A stretch of DNA of 64,000 bases, taken from Pseudomonas sp. VD-NE ins (GTDB lineage: Bacteria; Pseudomonadota; Gammaproteobacteria; Pseudomonadales; Pseudomonadaceae). This document shows, one piece after another, positions 8,427-17,535 of the stretch. The notes under the pieces were generated by a model. That model was given only the letters and a program-made list of their open reading frames with translations, was not told the origin of the DNA and did no database searches. The stretch is from contig NZ_CP134772.1 of assembly GCF_031882575.1 (NCBI RefSeq), forward strand, positions 1,445,001-1,509,000. Reading direction: 5' to 3'. The position numbers were made by a program, and so were the translations under genes. Within the stretch, counting starts at the first letter, position 1; the number at the start of each line of letters is the position of its first letter.

Positions 8427-8487
8427 TATCTCTCTGCCATCGCTTTTCCATTGGCCATTGTTGGTCGTTAGGGAGAACTCCGTTCTT

Positions 8488-10968
8488 ATGATCCGCCGTT
8501 CGTTGCCCGCCGTATTTGCCTTGATCTTCGCCACGCCGCTGTTCGCGGCGCCTGCGGGTCAGCAAACCCTGTTCAACTTTGTCCGTCCTGCCGACGTGGT
8601 GAAAATCGCCACCGAAAACGCTGATCTGCCGCAAGCCAACGCCGAGCAAACGCCTGAAGGCGAAGTGCTGCGCCGGGTGACGTTCAACCCGGTGGCGCGC
8701 CCGACCTTGCGCCTGACGCCGCAGACCGGCGCGTGGGACTGGTCGCAGTCCGGGATGATGACCCTGCGGTTGCAGAGCGCAATGGACTGGGCGGTGACGG
8801 TCTATGTGCAAATCCAGAGCAACGACGGCCGCACCCTGGTCAGCCGCGTCGACCTGCCGGCAGGCCCTGCGCAAACCCTGTTGGTGCCGCTGGTCGCATC
8901 GTCACCGTTGAGTCTTGGCATGAAAGCCGGGCCACCCATGCCAATGACGGTCGATGGTCAGCGGATCCTGCTGGCCAGCAGCAGCGGTGAGATCGATCGC
9001 AGCCAAGTGGTTTCGGTGAGCTTGTCTTTGGATCAGCCGAAAGTCGCCCAGAGTTTGCTGCTGGAGCGTTTCGGTGTGCAGGACGGCGAATCGGTCACCC
9101 AGGCCGTTTACGGCAATCTGGTCGATGTGTACGGGCAGTCGACCCGCAGCAAGTGGCCGGAAAAGATCAGCAACGACGAGCAACTGAAATCCGCCGCCGC
9201 CAAGGAACAGCAACAACTGAAAACCTGGTTGGCCGAGCGTGAAAAGTCCTCGCTGGACAAGTTCGGTGGCTGGAACAAAGGCCCGGCGTTCAAGGCCAGC
9301 GGGTTCTTCCGCACTGAAAAGCGTGATGGCCGTTGGTATCTGGTCACGCCTGAAGGTCACCCGTTTTACTCGTTGGGCGTGAACACCGTCAGCCCGCAGG
9401 TCAATCAGACCTACGTGGCCGGTCGTGAGTACATGTTCGAATCCTTGCCCAAAGCGGATGAACCCTTGGCCAGTCACTTTGGCGAAGGCGACAACCGTGG
9501 CGGCAATGGTGTTGATCAGGGCCGGGGTTATGGCAACGGGCGCTGGTACGACTTCTACGGCGCCAACCTGCAGCGCGTGTACGGTGAACCTTGCAAAGCC
9601 GACAGTGAGAGCAAGTCCGGGGTAGCGGAAGCGGCCAAGTCTGCAGCCGCTGAAACGGCCGCCGTCCAAGCCGCCGAGCCTGCCCCTGTACCTGCCGAGC
9701 CGAAGTCCGGCGTCGCTGAAGCGGCCAAGACTGAAACCGTACAAGCGACGACAGAAAAGGCTGCCGAACCGTGCAAGGCCACCATCGATGAGCAGCAGTG
9801 GGCCAGCCACACGCTTGATCGCCTGCAAGCCTGGGGCTTCAACACGGTCGGCAACTGGAGTGCCGATTCGCTGACCGATGCCGAGCGCGTGCCGTACACC
9901 TTGCCGCTGTCGATTGTCGGCGACTACACCAGCATCAGCACCGGCAGCGACTGGTGGGGCGGCATGCCCGATCCATTTGATCCGCGCTTCGCCATGGCCA
10001 CCGAGCGCGCTGTGGCTATCGCCGCCCGTGATCACCGCGATGATCCATGGCTGATCGGCTACTACGCTGACAACGAACTGGCATGGGCCGGTCCCGGCGA
10101 TGATCCGAAATCCCGCTACGCGCTGGCTTACGGCACGTTGAAAATGACCACCGACGTGCCGGCCAAACGTGCGTTCCTCAAGCAATTGCGCGACAAGTAC
10201 CGTAATCAGGCGGGGCTGTCGAAGGCGTGGGGCATCGATCTGCCGGCGTGGGAGTTGATGGAAGACCCGGGTTTCGTGCCACCGCTGCCGAATCCCGAGC
10301 ATCCGGAAATCGAGGCGGACTTCAAATATTTCCAGAAAGTCTTCGCCGACACTTACTTCAAAACCATCTCCGACTCGCTGAAATGGCACGCGCCGAACCA
10401 GTTGCTGCTCGGCGGCCGCTTCGCCATCAGCACCCCGGAAGCCGTGGCCTCTTGCGCGCAGTATTGCGATGTACTGAGCTTCAACATGTACACGCTGAAA
10501 CCGCAGGACGGCTATGACTTTGCCGCGCTGGGCGCTTTGGACAAACCGGTACTGATCACCGAATTCAACTTCGGCTCAGCGGATCGTGGCCCGTTCTGGG
10601 GCGGCGTCACGCCAGTGGTCAGGGAAGAAGATCGCGGCCCTGCATACGCCAATTTCCTCAAGCAGGCCTTGAGCGAGCCGTCGATTGTCGGCGTGCATTG
10701 GTTCCAGTATCTCGATCAACCGGTGACCGGGCGTCTGCTCGATGGCGAGAATGGTCACTTTGGTCTGGTGGGCGTGACGGATCTGCCGTATCAGGGCTTT
10801 GTCGAAACCGTGCGCAAGAGCAATTTGCAGGCGATTGATCAGCTTGGCAAAGAGGCAGAGAAAGCGGCCGCCGCAGCGGGGCATGAGGCTGAGGGCGGCC
10901 GCAAAGGCGAGGCCGGCAAAGGGTCGGGGGCAGGGCATGCCGGTGGTCATTCCGGCAATGGTCACTGA
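8488..10968 (+). CDS. GH50/agarase-like glycoside hydrolase, exported
   Basis: An 826-residue protein with signal peptide MIRRSLPAVFALIFATPLFA. After a beta-sandwich region comes the catalytic (beta/alpha)8 part, opened by FFRTEKRDGRWYLVTPEGHP. Likely acid/base Glu is in YYADNELAW (Glu530) and nucleophile Glu in VLITEFNFGS (Glu692), as in GH50-type beta-agarases. Residues about 366-429 are a low-complexity Ala/Glu/Pro insert flanked by EPCKA on both sides. The tail is Gly/His-rich. Start ATG 8488 has GGGAG upstream. The true substrate in a soil Pseudomonas is unknown and may not be agarose. Confidence 0.65.
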   Translation: MIRRSLPAVFALIFATPLFAAPAGQQTLFNFVRPADVVKIATENADLPQANAEQTPEGEVLRRVTFNPVARPTLRLTPQTGAWDWSQSGMMTLRLQSAMDWAVTVYVQIQSNDGRTLVSRVDLPAGPAQTLLVPLVASSPLSLGMKAGPPMPMTVDGQRILLASSSGEIDRSQVVSVSLSLDQPKVAQSLLLERFGVQDGESVTQAVYGNLVDVYGQSTRSKWPEKISNDEQLKSAAAKEQQQLKTWLAEREKSSLDKFGGWNKGPAFKASGFFRTEKRDGRWYLVTPEGHPFYSLGVNTVSPQVNQTYVAGREYMFESLPKADEPLASHFGEGDNRGGNGVDQGRGYGNGRWYDFYGANLQRVYGEPCKADSESKSGVAEAAKSAAAETAAVQAAEPAPVPAEPKSGVAEAAKTETVQATTEKAAEPCKATIDEQQWASHTLDRLQAWGFNTVGNWSADSLTDAERVPYTLPLSIVGDYTSISTGSDWWGGMPDPFDPRFAMATERAVAIAARDHRDDPWLIGYYADNELAWAGPGDDPKSRYALAYGTLKMTTDVPAKRAFLKQLRDKYRNQAGLSKAWGIDLPAWELMEDPGFVPPLPNPEHPEIEADFKYFQKVFADTYFKTISDSLKWHAPNQLLLGGRFAISTPEAVASCAQYCDVLSFNMYTLKPQDGYDFAALGALDKPVLITEFNFGSADRGPFWGGVTPVVREEDRGPAYANFLKQALSEPSIVGVHWFQYLDQPVTGRLLDGENGHFGLVGVTDLPYQGFVETVRKSNLQAIDQLGKEAEKAAAAAGHEAEGGRKGEAGKGSGAGHAGGHSGNGH

Positions 10969-10981
10969 CCTTTGATGCTCT

Positions 10982-11058
10982 AAAAAGATCGCAGCCTGCG
11001 GCAGCTCCTGCATGGGAACGCGTTTCTCTGTAGGAGCTGCCGCAGGCTGCGATCTTTT
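10982..11058. repeat. Inverted REP pair, type A
   Basis: AAAAGATCGCAGCCTGCGGC and its inverse flank a short spacer; same arrangement as the pair at 214-291. It lies in the gap between the agarase-like gene and the serine hydrolase. Confidence 0.9.
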
Positions 11059-11159
11059 GACTTGGCTTTTAACCGTCCGGCCCGCAGCTGTTCCCAAATC
11101 CCTCTAGGGCTGGAACAATGCGGGCCACTTTGTAGAGCGTTTTCGCGGGGGAGTTGCGG

Positions 11160-12305
11160 GTGCAGATTCAGGGACATTACGAGCTTCAATTCGAAGCGGT
11201 GCGCGAAGCTTTCGCCGCACTGTTCGACGATCCCCAGGAACGCGGCGCAGCCCTGTGCATCAAGGTCGGCGGAGAAACCGTCCTCGACCTCTGGTCCGGC
11301 ACTGCTGATAAGGATGGTGCTGAAGCCTGGCACAGCGACACCATCGCCAACCTGTTCTCCTGCACCAAAACCTTCACCGCCGTCACCGCCCTGCAACTGG
11401 TCGCCGAAGGCAAGCTGCAACTGGATGTTCCGGTCGCCCGCTACTGGCCGGAGTTCGCCGCTGCCGGCAAAGAATCCGTGACCCTGCGCCAATTGCTCTG
11501 CCACCAGGCCGGTCTGCCGGCACTGCGCGAGCTGTTGGCACCGGAAGCCCTCTACGACTGGCAAACCATGGTCGACGCCCTCGCCGCCGAAGCTCCGTGG
11601 TGGACGCCGGGCACTGGCCACGGTTATGCCGCAATCACTTACGGCTGGCTGATCGGCGAGTTACTGCGCCGCGCCGACGCTCGTGGGCCGGGCGAATCCA
11701 TCGTCGCGCGTGTGGCCAAGCCGTTGGGCCTGGATTTCCACGTCGGTCTGGCTGACGAAGAATTCCACCGCGTGGCGCACATTGCCCGCGGCAAGGGCAA
11801 TGCTGGCGATGCTGCCGCGCAACGTCTGCTGCAGGTGACCATGCGCGAGCCGACCGCGATGACCACCCGTGCTTTCACCAATCCACCCTCGGTGCTCACC
11901 AGCACCAACAAACCGGAATGGCGGCGCATGCAGCAACCGGCGGCCAATGGCCACGGCAATGCGCGCAGCCTGGCCGGTTTTTATGCCGGTCTGCTCGATG
12001 GCAGTCTGCTCGAAAGCGACATGCTCGAAGAGCTGACCCGTGAACACAGCCTCGGCGAAGACAAGACTTTGTTGACCCAGACCCGTTTCGGTCTGGGCTG
12101 CATGCTCGATCAACCGGACGTGCCCAACGCCACTTACGGTCTCGGCCCTCGTGCATTCGGTCATCCGGGTGCGGGCGGTTCCATCGGTTTTGCTGACCCC
12201 GAGCATGATGTCGCGTTTGGTTTTGTGACAAATACCCTTGGGCCGTACGTCTTGATGGATCCGCGCGCGCAGAAGCTTGCGCGGGTGCTTGCCACTTGTC
12301 TGTAA
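11160..12305 (+). CDS. Serine hydrolase, class C beta-lactamase fold (EstB-like)
   Basis: A 381-residue protein of the beta-lactamase/DD-peptidase esterase family. The SxxK motif is in LFSCTKTFTAV, a Tyr motif candidate is GYAAITYGWL, and HPGAGGS near the C-terminus takes the place of the KTG box (as in EstB esterases). No signal peptide is seen, so it is probably a cytosolic esterase rather than a true beta-lactamase. GTG at 11160 is preferred over TTG at 11154 because GGGGGAG lies 6 bases upstream of the GTG. Confidence 0.75.
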   Translation: MQIQGHYELQFEAVREAFAALFDDPQERGAALCIKVGGETVLDLWSGTADKDGAEAWHSDTIANLFSCTKTFTAVTALQLVAEGKLQLDVPVARYWPEFAAAGKESVTLRQLLCHQAGLPALRELLAPEALYDWQTMVDALAAEAPWWTPGTGHGYAAITYGWLIGELLRRADARGPGESIVARVAKPLGLDFHVGLADEEFHRVAHIARGKGNAGDAAAQRLLQVTMREPTAMTTRAFTNPPSVLTSTNKPEWRRMQQPAANGHGNARSLAGFYAGLLDGSLLESDMLEELTREHSLGEDKTLLTQTRFGLGCMLDQPDVPNATYGLGPRAFGHPGAGGSIGFADPEHDVAFGFVTNTLGPYVLMDPRAQKLARVLATCL

Positions 12306-12329
12306 AACGTCATTTGAAGTTCCAGGGTC

Positions 12330-12357
12330 GGAACCTCGGCGTGATTTTCGTTTCAAA
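12330..12357 (+). promoter_or_regulatory. Candidate AlgU/RpoE-type promoter
   Basis: GGAACCT at 12330-12336, a 16-base spacer, then TCAAA at 12353-12357, close to the envelope-stress sigma factor consensus (GAACTT, 16-17, TCtgA/TCAAA). It lies about 60 bases before the OmpA-like gene, an envelope protein, which makes the assignment plausible. Confidence 0.4.
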
Positions 12358-12418
12358 ACGGCTGTTTATCCGGGCGAAAGTGCTCTGATTTTTCATTACT
12401 TCATTTTGTGGATTTTCA

Positions 12419-13519
12419 ATGTCATCTAAAAAGACCCTCGCCCTGGCCCTGTGTGTAGCGATCACCGGTTGTGCACAGACCCCGAAAAACGATGCGGACG
12501 GCGGCAGTTGGTGGCCGTTCGGTTCTTCCGACAAGGTTGCGGCCAAAGAACCCGCGCCGGTCCCTTTGAAACCGGCTGCTACCGCACCGGTTGCCAAATC
12601 TGAAAGCAGCAGCCCATGGTACTGGCCGTTCGGTTCCGATGATGAAGCGGCCAAGGCCGACATGAAGGCTGAAGTCGCCCCGGAAGCGAAAAAACCGGCG
12701 ACCGTTGCCAAAGCCGAAGCCGATGCAGGTGGCAAATGGTGGTGGCCGTTCGGCGGCAAGGATCAACCCACCACCAAAGCCGTGCCGATGCCGGATCCGA
12801 AAGTGACCCAGGCTTGGCTCGACGACTACGAACCGCGTCTGCGTGAAGCGGTTAAAGACAGCAATCTGCAACTCGAACGCCGTGAAAACGTGCTGGTTGT
12901 CACCGCGCCGGTCGAAGGCTCGTTCAACCCGGATCGTCCAGCCATGCTGCTGCCGGTCACCCTCGGCCCGTTCACCCGCGTAGCGAAAATCCTCGAAGCC
13001 GACCCGAAAACCGCCGTGCTGGTCCTTGGTCACAGCGATACCACTGGCGCAGCGCCAGCCAACATCAAACTGAGCCAGGAGCGTGCCCAGGCCGTTGCCG
13101 CGATTTTCCGCCTCAGCGGCCTGCAGCGTGATCGCCTGATGCTGCGCGGCATGGGTTCGGAAGCGCCGCGCGCCGCCAATGACAGCGTTGAAGGGCGTGC
13201 CCTGAACCGTCGTGTCGAACTGCTGGTGACTCCGCAGAACACCATGGTTGCGCTGCTGAGCAAGTACAACATGCCCGCGCCGAAGCCGGTGACCATGGTC
13301 GCCGCGCAAGACGTCAAGCCAGCTGCCAAACCGGTAACTCCAGCGCCTGCTGCGAAAAAAGCTGCTGTTCCGGCAACCAAAAAGGCTCCAGCGAAGAAAA
13401 CGGCTGCCAAGGCCCCGGCTAAAAAAGCTCCGGCCAAGGCTCCAGCGAAAAAGACTGCTCCGGCCAAAGCCGCCGCGACCGACAAGAAAGTCGCCGCGAC
13501 CGATACCACCAAGAAGTGA
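12419..13519 (+). CDS. OmpA family lipoprotein with WPFG motifs and Lys/Ala/Pro tail
   Basis: A 366-residue lipoprotein (lipobox ITGC, Cys18). The N-terminal third repeats an aromatic motif three times: SWWPFGSSDK, WYWPFGSDDE and WWWPFGGKDQ. An OmpA/MotB peptidoglycan-binding domain follows (about residues 140-282; VLVLGHSDTTGAAPANIKLS, GRALNRRVELLV). The last 75 residues are repeats of the KAPAKK type, like AlgP or histone H1 tails, giving a strongly basic C-terminus. The ribosome site is weak. The tail may contact anionic surface polymer or peptidoglycan; this is inference. Confidence 0.8.
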   Translation: MSSKKTLALALCVAITGCAQTPKNDADGGSWWPFGSSDKVAAKEPAPVPLKPAATAPVAKSESSSPWYWPFGSDDEAAKADMKAEVAPEAKKPATVAKAEADAGGKWWWPFGGKDQPTTKAVPMPDPKVTQAWLDDYEPRLREAVKDSNLQLERRENVLVVTAPVEGSFNPDRPAMLLPVTLGPFTRVAKILEADPKTAVLVLGHSDTTGAAPANIKLSQERAQAVAAIFRLSGLQRDRLMLRGMGSEAPRAANDSVEGRALNRRVELLVTPQNTMVALLSKYNMPAPKPVTMVAAQDVKPAAKPVTPAPAAKKAAVPATKKAPAKKTAAKAPAKKAPAKAPAKKTAPAKAAATDKKVAATDTTKK

Positions 13520-13543
13520 TCCGCTAACGAAAAGGAATGCGCC

Positions 13544-14191
13544 ATGACCCAGGCTCTGGCAGATATGCGTCGTGATTACACCCGGGATGGTCTGACCGAG
13601 GCGCAAGCCCCGGCCGAGCCGTTTGCGTTGTTTCACCAATGGTTTGCCGACGCGGTGAAAACCGAACAGGCGCCGGTGGAAGCCAACGCCATGACCCTGG
13701 CCACGGTCGACAAGGATGGGCGGCCGCATTGCCGCATTCTGCTGCTCAAGGGCCTGGACGAGCAGGGCTTCACCTTCTTCACCAATTACGACAGCGCCAA
13801 AGGTCAGCATCTGGCGGCCAACCCGTTTGCCGCCATGACCTTCTTCTGGCCGACCCTCGAGCGCCAGGTGCGCATCGAAGGGCGGGTTGTGAAGGTCACT
13901 CCTGAAGAGTCCGATGCGTATTATCAGGTGCGTCCACTGGGCAGCCGTCTCGGTGCCTGGGCATCACCGCAGAGCCGGGTGATCAACGGGCGCGGTGAAC
14001 TGGAAAACTTGCTCAAAGCCACCGAGCAGCGTTTCTCCGACATCCAACCCGACTGCCCGGAACACTGGGGTGGTTACCGTTTGCTGCCTGAGCGCATTGA
14101 GTTCTGGCAGGGCCGTCCGAGCCGTCTGCACGATCGCCTCAACTACCGCTCACAGGGCGCCGACTGGATTCTTGAACGTCTGGCACCTTAA
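13544..14191 (+). CDS. pdxH: Pyridoxamine 5'-phosphate oxidase
   Basis: A 215-residue FMN enzyme that oxidises pyridoxamine or pyridoxine phosphate to pyridoxal phosphate. Family landmarks: [66 protein letters not shown] and the C-terminal [15 protein letters not shown], which binds FMN and substrate. The length is normal for PdxH. AAAGGAA lies 7 bases before the ATG. The gene starts 24 bases after the OmpA gene and may be cotranscribed with it. Confidence 0.95.
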   Translation: MTQALADMRRDYTRDGLTEAQAPAEPFALFHQWFADAVKTEQAPVEANAMTLATVDKDGRPHCRILLLKGLDEQGFTFFTNYDSAKGQHLAANPFAAMTFFWPTLERQVRIEGRVVKVTPEESDAYYQVRPLGSRLGAWASPQSRVINGRGELENLLKATEQRFSDIQPDCPEHWGGYRLLPERIEFWQGRPSRLHDRLNYRSQGADWILERLAP

Positions 14192-14196
14192 GCAGT

Positions 14197-14433
14197 CTAC
14201 CGAGCGGGATAGCCTGCCGCAGCGGCCTCCAGCCACTTCGGCAGATCCCGGCGCTTGATCCTCTGCGCCTGAGCGTTCGCCAACTGCTCAAGCATGAAGG
14301 CGCGTTTGCCTTCATCCTTGCCCGCCAGCGACAGCGCCAGGTCGCGATCCATCCAGCGTTTGATCCGCACGTACAACCACCCGTGGAAGTACAAACCGGC
14401 GACAGTGGTGACGACGATGATGAAGTAATCCAT
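14197..14433 (-). CDS. Small conserved membrane-anchored protein
   Basis: A 78-residue protein with one N-terminal membrane helix (MDYFIIVVTTVAGLYFHGWLYV) and a charged cytosolic tail (KDEGKRAFMLEQLANAQAQRIKRRDL). Similar short proteins accompany pdxH in many Pseudomonas; function unknown. It converges with pdxH, leaving 5 bases between the stop codons. A GGATTTTC sequence before the ATG at 14433 can serve as ribosome site. Confidence 0.6.
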   Translation of the reverse strand: MDYFIIVVTTVAGLYFHGWLYVRIKRWMDRDLALSLAGKDEGKRAFMLEQLANAQAQRIKRRDLPKWLEAAAAGYPAR

Positions 14434-14612
14434 GAAAATCCTTGGTGTCCGTGGCGCAGAATCGGTAATTTGGCGCTACTGTAGGGCTACATCAGGGAGA
14501 GCGTGCAGGCGTCTGTACCGCGCCTGAATGAAAGCCAATTTATCCGGGCTGAGTCGTGACAGGCGTCAAGCCACGGAGTTTAATGACTATATGTTTCTTT
14601 GGAGTTGATGCT

Positions 14613-15077
14613 ATGCGTAAGTCTGTTCTGCTGGTTGCTTCCTTTTCCACGATGGCGATGTTGCTTACCGGCTGCCAATCGAGCCTGACCGGTGACTCCT
14701 ACTCCCGTGACGAAGCGCGTCGCGTGCAGACGATTCGCATGGGCACCATCGAATCCCTGCGCCCGGTGAAAATCGAAGGCACCAAAACCCCGATCGGCGG
14801 CATCGCCGGTGCAGCAGTCGGCGGCGTTGGCGGCAGCGCCATCGGCGGCGGCAAGGGCAGCATCGTTGCTGCGGTCATCGGTGCGGTGGCGGGCGGTCTG
14901 ATCGGCTCGGCGACCGAAGAAGGTCTGACCCGTACCCAAGGTGTGGAAATCACCGTACGCGAAGATGACGGCAGCATGCGTGCCTATGTGCAGCAAGTGC
15001 AGGAGAATGAAGTGTTCCGCGTTGGCGAACGCGTGCGCATCTCCACCGTTGGCGGGACCAGCCGCGTTTCGCACTAA
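14613..15077 (+). CDS. Glycine-zipper outer-membrane lipoprotein (SlyB-like)
   Basis: A 154-residue lipoprotein with lipobox LTGC (Cys21). The centre is a glycine-zipper 2TM segment (GGIAGAAVGGVGGSAIGGG and AAVIGAVAGGLIGSATEEG), followed by a beta-rich end (QGVEITVREDDGSMRAYVQQ). This is the SlyB/PcP layout; such proteins stabilise the outer membrane. The ATG at 14613 was selected since GGAG lies 8 bases upstream; an earlier in-frame ATG has none. A clean terminator follows. Confidence 0.85.
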   Translation: MRKSVLLVASFSTMAMLLTGCQSSLTGDSYSRDEARRVQTIRMGTIESLRPVKIEGTKTPIGGIAGAAVGGVGGSAIGGGKGSIVAAVIGAVAGGLIGSATEEGLTRTQGVEITVREDDGSMRAYVQQVQENEVFRVGERVRISTVGGTSRVSH

Positions 15078-15095
15078 GCGGAATTCAGGGTAAAG

Positions 15096-15130
15096 AAAAC
15101 CCCGATCAGGTGACTGGTCGGGGTTTTTTT
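15096..15130 (+). terminator. Rho-independent terminator after SlyB-like gene
   Basis: AAAACCCCGA and TCGGGGTTTT arms with a 12-base loop, running into seven T residues (15124-15130). Confidence 0.9.
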
Positions 15131-15150
15131 ATTGCTTACAGCTAGGTGAG

Positions 15151-15402
15151 TCAATAATCGGCGCATGTTCCCATGAAGTACTCTAGTCCCTTCGGGAAGC
15201 TAACGTTAAGAAGAACTTCCAGCGCAGTTATCTGATCCGAGCTCAACATTAACTCGCCGGGCTCCAGTTCGTTCAAGGGCTTGGACTCGATCAGTTGTGC
15301 GACCTTTTCATTCATTTCGCTGCCGGTCACGTCCAGCTCGAATTGCATTGAATTATCTTGGACGTCATCAGGATAGAAGCCGGTTATAGAAAGATAGAGC
15401 AT
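15151..15402 (-). CDS. Pyocin S6-type immunity protein
   Basis: An 83-residue acidic protein (MLYLSITGFYPDDVQD ... EPGELMLSSDQITALEVLL ... FPKGLEYFMG). Its form matches small immunity proteins of the pyocin S6 family, which block E3-type ribosomal RNases. It starts 10 bases after the stop of the bacteriocin gene, with AAGGA upstream of the ATG at 15402, the usual toxin-immunity arrangement. Its base composition is clearly poorer in GC than the neighbouring housekeeping genes. Assignment is from memory of family pattern plus context. Confidence 0.7.
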   Translation of the reverse strand: MLYLSITGFYPDDVQDNSMQFELDVTGSEMNEKVAQLIESKPLNELEPGELMLSSDQITALEVLLNVSFPKGLEYFMGTCADY

Positions 15403-15412
15403 ATGTCAGTCC

Positions 15413-16606
15413 TTAATTTCTCGAGGTTTTTCTATCTGGCTCTGCTGGCCCGGTTTGTTCACCTGTCAGGTGATTGAACTCACCCAAATGAGTCGTTCCC
15501 AGTTTGTCGTATTTTTCTACAGCATTACTTTTGTAATCCCACTCATATATTCGACCTTTGCGGTCGACCCAGCGTGCTCGCTGCTTTCCGCCACCTTGAA
15601 CCGATGACTTTGACTTCACTCTAATCGCATCGGGGAACGCAGGAAGTGTTTTTGGGTGGCCGTAGTAAGCGTGGTCTCTAGCCCGACTGACAACGATATA
15701 AATCGGCCGAACCAATGAGCCTGGTGGAAACACTAGAATAAAATCCCGATAATCCGGCGGATAAACCGGATTCACCAGAATCCCGTCCGCCGCTCTCGTC
15801 GGCGGATACACCCAGATATGCGGCGCTTGCGGTGCAGCCTCCAGCGCGGGGATGCCGAGGATGTCGGAGCCATCCACAGCCGGCGTCCAGATCAGTTCCA
15901 CACCTTCGCCCAAGTCAGCAATGAACTGGCTTCCACGCAACTTGAACTGCACGACATCAACCATTTCCCAATCGCGATTCTTGCCGGTGTAGAAGCCGTA
16001 GCCCTTCAGGCTGCCGTCGGCCTGCTGTTCGACCCTCAACCGAACACGCGTTCGCGCCTGTTCAAGTCCACGCAGTTGTTCGTCGGTATAGAGCGCGCTG
16101 TCACCAAGGCTCGATGGCATGAAAAGCGCAACCAAACCAACTAAAGGCGCAACAGCCGCACTAGATACAGCAGCGGGCAGTGCTTCAAACACCGATCCCG
16201 CCAAAGCCAGACTGCCAAATCCGGCCGGAACAGCAGTTGCACCGATTTTCTTGAGAGGAACTCCGCCGCTTTCATCGGCCTCACGTGCGCCCAGCAGGAT
16301 CAGGTCGCCGTAGTCCTTCAGACTGTCAGTCGGCACCATCCCCGCAGGACTGGAGTAATCGATAATCGCATCCGGCAATTTGCAGGACTTGGCGAAGACG
16401 CAGCCGGCACGAACGGGCTCTGTCTTTTTGACCGCCACCTCACGGCTGCGCTCGAAAGCCTCCTGCCGCGCCAGCATGGCGTCGTAAGCGTTTTGTCTGG
16501 CGTCGCGCTCGGCCAGTTCAGTGGCCGTCATGTAGCGGTAGGTGACGTGATGCCCGTCGCCTTGCGGTGGGTTTTGAACCCGAGGAATGTCCTTGTTGCC
16601 AGCCAC
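15413..16606 (-). CDS. S-type pyocin-domain bacteriocin with colicin E3-like rRNase end
   Basis: A 397-residue toxin. The central and following part (residues about 150-320: DSALYTDEQLRGLEQARTRV, WIPs such as LIWTPAVDGSD, HIWVYPPTRAADGILVNPVY) is the Pyocin_S translocation-type domain. The last 75 residues (GGGKQRARW, KGRIYEWD, HLGEFN, TGEQTGP) align with the colicin E3 16S rRNA-cleaving domain. The catalytic Asp (EWD) and Glu (AVEKY) are present, but the usual His three residues after the Asp is Ser (WDYKSNAVE). No receptor-binding domain precedes it. GTG start at 16606 with AAAGGA upstream. Confidence 0.85.
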   Translation of the reverse strand: MAGNKDIPRVQNPPQGDGHHVTYRYMTATELAERDARQNAYDAMLARQEAFERSREVAVKKTEPVRAGCVFAKSCKLPDAIIDYSSPAGMVPTDSLKDYGDLILLGAREADESGGVPLKKIGATAVPAGFGSLALAGSVFEALPAAVSSAAVAPLVGLVALFMPSSLGDSALYTDEQLRGLEQARTRVRLRVEQQADGSLKGYGFYTGKNRDWEMVDVVQFKLRGSQFIADLGEGVELIWTPAVDGSDILGIPALEAAPQAPHIWVYPPTRAADGILVNPVYPPDYRDFILVFPPGSLVRPIYIVVSRARDHAYYGHPKTLPAFPDAIRVKSKSSVQGGGKQRARWVDRKGRIYEWDYKSNAVEKYDKLGTTHLGEFNHLTGEQTGPAEPDRKTSRN

Positions 16607-16632
16607 TGATCGTCCTTTTGCTCATCCATCGA

Positions 16633-16652
16633 CAGCCCTTCGCAAAGGGCTG
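16633..16652 (-). promoter_or_regulatory. Hairpin in leader of bacteriocin gene
   Basis: CAGCCCTT and AAGGGCTG arms around a four-base loop, 27-46 bases upstream of the GTG. No T run follows. It could influence translation or mark a regulator site; neither a LexA nor a clear PrtN box was found nearby. Confidence 0.3.
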
Positions 16653-16795
16653 CGCAACGCTAACGAAGCAGGAAAGTGGTGGCTGTAGGACTCGTCGCTA
16701 AAGACGTGGGGATTGTTCGACGGATGCTGATCTGTAGATAGGCTGTTGTTCGAGACTCAGAGGATTGAGCCCGCAGGAAAAATTTGTTCAGCGCA

Positions 16796-17535
16796 CTACA
16801 GTAATTTGTCGAGCACGAACTCTTTGAACCAAGGTGGCTGAGTATCTGATTTGATCTCAATCAGCTCGCCATCGGTGATCTCCGCAATCTGCGTGAGGCC
16901 TTCGCTACCTTCATCCGAGTTGTCGAAAATGTAGGCTCTGTTGGAGGTCAGGATGGCATCAGACAGAAGCTCCAAAGATCTCCAGTACCGTGCCTCTATC
17001 TTTTCAGGAGGAACGCTGTGCCCACCTTGTTTAACACGATACGCAACCCTGGCAATGTTGATCTGAGGGTCGGCGGTAGCGACGTAGTAAACATAAACCC
17101 GGTAACCGGAAGCATGAGCTTCGGCGAGCAGTTTGACCTTGTCAGAGGACGACATGACAGTTTCAAACGTAAAGCTGATTCGCTCTTTGATCAAAGATCT
17201 TCGTATGAAGTCGGAAAGGGCTGATGCGACGTACGAGTCGATTACAGTATTTGCGAAGCTAAGCCTTTCACCGTCGATTTTCAGGGAATCCAGCTTTGCC
17301 AATGAGTGAGGGATTTCTTGAGTAGAGCGTGCTCACGAAAGAATTCAAAGATGTCTTCTTTGTGAGCTTCGATGCGATAGGAGGTGAAGTCAAAATACCC
17401 TGTATCTTTGATTGAGCGTTCTATGTCATCAGGATTTATGTAATTTCCCAGCAAATGCGCTGGAACCAGTCGATTGAAGGTGCTTTTTCCTGACCCGTTC
17501 GGGCCTGCGAATATCCGTATTCTCGGTGTGCTCAA
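16796..17535 (-). pseudogene. Zeta-toxin family kinase, frameshifted
   Basis: Two frames together make one zeta-toxin-like protein. The first (17535-17281) starts TTG and carries the P-loop AGPNGSGKSTF plus NPDDIE; it ends early after KKSLTHWQSWIP. The second (about 17302-16796) continues in another frame with SFTFETVMSS and YVYYVATADP, the typical downstream strands of this family. The shift lies near 17295-17305 and equals one lost base (or two gained). Zeta toxins phosphorylate UDP-N-acetylhexosamines. The gene is inactive unless the shift is a sequencing error. Confidence 0.75.

Noticed and set aside
16660..16860. 66-codon frame upstream of the bacteriocin
   Set aside because: No ribosome site, overlaps the end of the zeta-toxin gene in another frame and has no family features.
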